Below the pieces are notes generated by a model, which saw only the letters and a program-made list of their open reading frames with translations, had not been told where the DNA came from and made no database searches. Positions 60,894 through 64,000 of a stretch of DNA of 64,000 nucleotides are shown one piece after another (the stretch's first letter is position 1; each line of letters opens with the position of its first letter). Both the position numbers and the translations under genes were made by a program. This DNA is from Scenedesmus sp. ARA3 (Eukaryota; Chlorophyta; Chlorophyceae; Sphaeropleales; Scenedesmaceae), in contig RWJK01000504.1 in the NCBI GenBank assembly GCA_004335835.1, forward strand, positions 362 to 64,361. Direction: 5' to 3'.

Positions 60894-62440
60894 GCGGCGG
60901 CGGCGGCGGCGACAACAACAATCTTCATCAGGCCGAAATCAAGTGGCGTGCAGCAGAAACATGGGTGTCCTTTGTAGCTGTCTTGAGTGAACAGCAGCAG
61001 CAAGAGCAGCTTGTTTGCGGGCAACCGCTCCACTCGCACGCCAGCACATGCAGCGCACTGTGCTTGCCAAGCGTCATTATGCCAATGTCACTCTACATGA
61101 CACACCGTACAAGCCTGACATCGCCACCAGCGTGCTTTGCCCACATACCTAAGCTCATGCAAACATGCAAAGTCATGCGCAAGCCAGTTACATACACCGG
61201 AATATGTCATCAGCCGCGCCGCATTCGCACCTGCTGCGGGTGCTGCCGGTGTGCCAGCATGTTGCGCGTGGCCGCGCTGAAGGAGCGCAGCACCTTGTGG
61301 TCAAACGCGTCACCCGAGTGCGTTATATAAATGTCTGCGGCACACACAGAATGGAGAGCAAGCTTCAGAGTAAAGCATTTGACAGACAAGTACCATGAGC
61401 GCAGCACCTTGTGGTCACATGCGTCACCCGAGTGCGTTATATTTATGTCTGCGGCAGGGGCGCAGCAGGGGCGGCAAGGATACATAAGCTTGATAGTGCC
61501 TCCTGTGAATGATGAATGACTCTTCAAATGCAGCATTGCAATGCTGTGTAGTCTCGCATGCAGGCAACGTGCTGGACGTACCACTGCACTTAATGTTGTT
61601 CAAATGTCATCCCTGTCCAAGCTGATGCAGCAAGTGCTGCTGAAAGCCGCTGACCTGCTGCTGCTGCTGCTGCTGCTGCCTCACCGTCTGCCCTCATCTG
61701 CCGTGTTGCAATGAGTGACTCAATCATCATGATGGCCTCAGCGCCAAGGCCTGCAGCACAGCACACAGCACACAGCACAGCACGCAGCAAGCAAAACCAA
61801 CAGTTGTGTAAGACAAAAAAGGCATGCCCACCACACTGCAAACATGCTGGATGCTCCAGTTCGTGCTTTAGTCGATGAGCAGGCTGCTGCGATTGCCACA
61901 CCGCTACTGTAGCAGACAGCGCAAACAACAGACTAGACACAACAAGGATAACGCCCCTTGTGTTTTGATCAGTTGGACAAGCATAAAACCTTGTGAATGG
62001 GCTAGGCCTCTTGAAGTCCTGCTGCTGCGTAGACAGTATGAGTGCATGACCTGCTGCTGCACCTGGCAACGCTATGCAATGTCTCTGTCACTTGCATGTG
62101 CCACTGTCACTTGCATGTGCCACTGTCACTTGCATGTGCCACTGTCACTTGCATGTGCCACACCTGATTCTGCCACAAACGGTGCATGCCACCACAGAGG
62201 GAACTCCAGACTCCTAGCTACCGCCTGCTGCTGCCCAGGCAGCCCCGCTCCGCTTGCTGCTGCAGTGTACGGCAGCTGTATCTTGTGCTGCGTGGCTTTC
62301 ATGCCATGTGCTAGCCATACAAGCGCCAGCGCAGAGAACAGCGCTGCTGCCATTACAAGCATCTGCAGCATGCTCAGCTGCCTCCTGCCAGTTATTAGGC
62401 GCCGCGGCATATGCCCTGCAAACAGCATTGGTCGCCGCAT
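56577..62440 (-). CDS. GT4-like glycosyltransferase, type II membrane protein
   Basis: Twelve exons close in phase: 62440-62164, 61750-61685, 61334-61231, 60858-60749, 60493-60418, 60070-59987, 59680-59635, 59321-59121, 58511-58378, 58038-57806, 57473-57303 and 56913-56577 (612 residues). A signal anchor lies near residues 26-46 (LVMAAALFSALALVWLA). The N-terminal half contains HPQQVADEWMELLFPAQKE and VWVPTLFNKETF. The C-terminal half is a group-1 glycosyltransferase: AKIRVVPEAIDTDLW, FLAVFKWEARKGWKDLIQGF, and the nucleotide-sugar motif EGWGRPQLEAMAMGLPVITT (E-x7-E), then NWSGPTAFM. Such enzymes transfer a sugar from an activated donor in the secretory pathway; donor and acceptor are not deducible. 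The last exon ends in a Gln/Gly-rich tail. Several exon edges have intronic copies. Confidence 0.85.
57662..57735 (-). repeat. Copy of GT4 exon 10 3' edge with donor
   Basis: CTCACCAGTTGGTGGTGATC and the following ACGGGAAGGCCCATAGCCAT repeat 57801-57850 at a 137-bp offset. Confidence 0.9.
58600..58650 (-). repeat. Copy of GT4 exon 9 start
   Basis: CGCGCCTCCCACTTGAACAC at 58601 repeats 58481 (offset 120 bp), coding FLAVFKWEAR. The acceptor is not preserved. Confidence 0.85.
58865..58990 (-). repeat. Copy of GT4 exon 8 3' half with donor region
   Basis: About 120 bases match 59113-59240 (GCATGGCCGCATCAGGCAGG, GTGGCTTGCACCAGGCCCAG), offset about 248 bp. The donor is altered from CACCGTAAGG to CACCTTAAGG on the plus strand. 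Confidence 0.9.
61388..61455 (-). repeat. Copy of GT4 exon 3 start with acceptor
   Basis: It repeats 61274-61340 at exactly 114 bp (GAGCGCAGCACCTTGTGGTC). The acceptor (CCGCAG before ACATAA) is kept, and the frame is open through to the real exon. A start at 61448 would therefore add 38 residues. Confidence 0.9.
62085..62160. repeat. 19-bp minisatellite, four perfect copies
   Basis: The unit CTGTCACTTGCATGTGCCA is repeated four times. It begins two bases inside the first intron of the GT4 gene, immediately after its donor. Confidence 0.95.
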
Positions 62441-63236
62441 GACTGCAGCTGGTCAGGCTGCTGCTGCTGCTTTGTTGAATCAGCTAGCAACGCCCCGCCC
62501 GGCTCTCCTGCCTGTGAATGCTGCCTCTCAGGCTATAGGTGTGGTCTGTTACTGTGCTGAGGATCGAGCAATGCCAATATACGATCCATGGGTCAGTAAC
62601 CCCAGACTGCTAGTTGACAAGCAGCACAGACCCTGCCACTCCGTACAGTTGAATATATGCGATGGAGCGCAATTGTGTATGAGATCAAATATACTGATAG
62701 TATTGACCGGCAATGGCGAACCAAAGAGCAGATTGAGGGTAGGAGTGCCACTTGCAGGACGAGCGGCCGGCAATGCAGCGAATAGTTTGCAACAGTAGAA
62801 GCTTCCGCACGTAACGCTCTTGTGGGAAGCGTCGATTCAGGCGGCGATCATGTTTGAACGTGGCGGTTGTCAAAGTTATGTAACAACGAGTGACAACCCT
62901 AAGCCGCATTGCGTAGGTCTTGCGCAAAACGGTGCAGCACTGCTGCAGTCGCTCTGGAGCATCTAAAGGTAACATTTTGGAGCCGCTGGCTGCAACAAGT
63001 GACCACAGGCCCCTAATCCCGCCCAGGTGAATGAACCGCCAATATGACTTGCCAAGCTCAGCACGAGCAGAGGTTAAGCCGCTTAACCTGCTGCAGCCCC
63101 TGCTGCTGCTGCTGCTTTCTTTATGGGCAATGTGAGCAGTTCATGCTGAGCCAGACGGCATAACAGCCATGCTTGACGATTCCAGCACACCGCGCATCGA
63201 CAAAAGCAGTACGCAATGTGACACACATGTAAGCAG
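62441..63236. other. Intergenic region upstream of GT4 gene
   Basis: It contains the GT4 promoter by position. No coding exon is supported. The downstream part is the 3' UTR side of RPS9. Confidence 0.4.
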
Positions 63237-63241
63237 TTACA
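63237..63241 (-). terminator. Candidate polyadenylation signal TGTAA of RPS9
   Basis: TTACA on the plus strand, 270 bases beyond the RPS9 stop on the minus strand. Confidence 0.4.
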
Positions 63242-63510
63242 AACGGTCGAGAACTAACGGCCGCACCGCCAACCGGGCTGAAGCAGGCAGCACATGCCGC
63301 TGCCTCGCCACCTCAACTGCTGCGTGTTGCACGCACATGCGCGCAGCTGCCTTTGCCCCTCACAGCAGGCGCACTGAAAGCTACAGCTGCAGCTGACAAT
63401 CTGCACCGTGTTGCTGCTGGAGCGAAGGGCTCCTCTGCCTGCAGGCCTCGCAAACAATAGGCCACGCTTGACCTGCTGCTGCTGCCGCCGTCGCTGCTGC
63501 TTCCAGCAGT

Positions 63511-63981
63511 TTACTCGTCATCCTCATCGCCACCGCCCTTGTTGCTGCAGGGGCAAGAAGAAAGGCACAGCAAGCGCAGCAGTAAACATCAGTTTCAGGC
63601 ACAAGGAAACTGCACTGCCACCAGAACAGCAGGGGTCACATGTAGCATAGCTTGCTGCAGATGCCATGTCCAAGCACAGCAGCTTACGATACAGTATTTG
63701 AATACTGCAGGAACAGTTTAGCCCCAGAACAGGAGCAGTCTGCTTGTGCAACAGCAACTTGCAGCAACCGAAACAGCACAGCATGCATGCATGCGCAGCT
63801 AGCAGCAGGGTAAAGCGATCAGGGCTAACATAACAATGCCCATAGTACTCACGCCTGGCTCTTCCTCTTCACGCGGCCTGGGCGGCCACCGCCGAAGGGC
63901 GATGTCAGCGCAAAGTCGATGTGCTTCTGGCTGTCCACGCGCACCATGAAGGAGGGGATGTTGACCACCTGCTTGCCCACC
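63511..63981 (-). CDS. RPS9: 40S ribosomal protein S9 (uS4), 3' end only
   Basis: Two terminal exons are visible: 63981-63853 and 63544-63511. They are joined in phase and encode the last 53 or so residues; the gene continues past the right edge. [20 protein letters not shown] and [17 protein letters not shown] are nearly invariant in eukaryotic S9, and the acidic tail GGGDEDDE is typical. uS4 nucleates small-subunit assembly and lines the mRNA entry channel. An intron starts at 63982 (acceptor CTCGCAG). Confidence 0.95.
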
Positions 63982-64000
63982 CTGCGAGCAGACAGCAGCA

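Noticed and set aside
9100..61460. Exon-edge copies as assembly artefacts
   Set aside because: Most copies differ from the original by several substitutions and have lost or changed splice sites, which a duplication error in assembly would not produce.
1..64000. CRISPR arrays, insertion sequences, operons, tRNA or rRNA genes
   Set aside because: None seen. The DNA is eukaryotic, repeats are microsatellites or local duplications, and no clover-leaf or rRNA motif was recognised by eye.

Overview
The window is nuclear DNA from a green alga. The evidence is intron-rich genes with GT-AG introns, CAG/CTG repeats in both coding and non-coding DNA, TGTAA polyadenylation-type signals, and a DGAT1 carrying an N-terminal PH domain. 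I infer a chlorophyte, perhaps of the Scenedesmus/Tetradesmus (Sphaeropleales) type, but nothing here fixes the species.

Layout, left to right: a small acidic hypothetical gene (+, 675-1805); a SET-domain gene whose single exon junction joins it to an alanine-rich and leucine-rich-repeat region (-, 3207-7337); a ten-exon kinetochore gene of the SKA3 type (-, 9298-15969); a divergently arranged secreted Cys/Gln/Tyr-rich protein (+, 16310-18994); 5.7 kb with no gene I can support; an Aurora-like Ser/Thr kinase with a very long polyglutamine tail (-, 24697-32207, 5' end unresolved); a thirteen-exon PH-DGAT1 acyltransferase (-, 34664-42311); a small divergent gene (+, 42426-42832); an MNN1-like GT71 glycosyltransferase (-, 43083-45061); ribosomal protein S16/uS9 (+, 47316-50435); a secreted, possibly GPI-anchored protein (+, 51323-54214); fragments of a possible further gene (+, about 54.3-55.4 kb); a twelve-exon GT4-like glycosyltransferase (-, 56577-62440); and the 3' end of ribosomal protein S9/uS4 (-, from 63511, running off the right edge). 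Exon boundaries for the SET-LRR, SKA3, secreted, DGAT1, GT71, S16, GPI-type and GT4 genes were derived by hand, and all reading phases close.

The genes do not form one pathway. They are ordinary housekeeping and cell-biology genes: chromatin, kinetochore, cell-cycle kinase, storage lipid, glycosylation, ribosome and cell surface.

The most unusual signal is structural. Again and again an intron carries one or more tandem copies, offset by roughly 110-260 bp, of the adjoining exon edge together with its splice site. This is seen in SKA3, the kinase, DGAT1, S16 and GT4. Several copies are in frame and stop-free (offsets of 114, 117, 117, 120 and 123 bp), so they form duplicate splice sites that could add 38-41-residue repeats to the protein.
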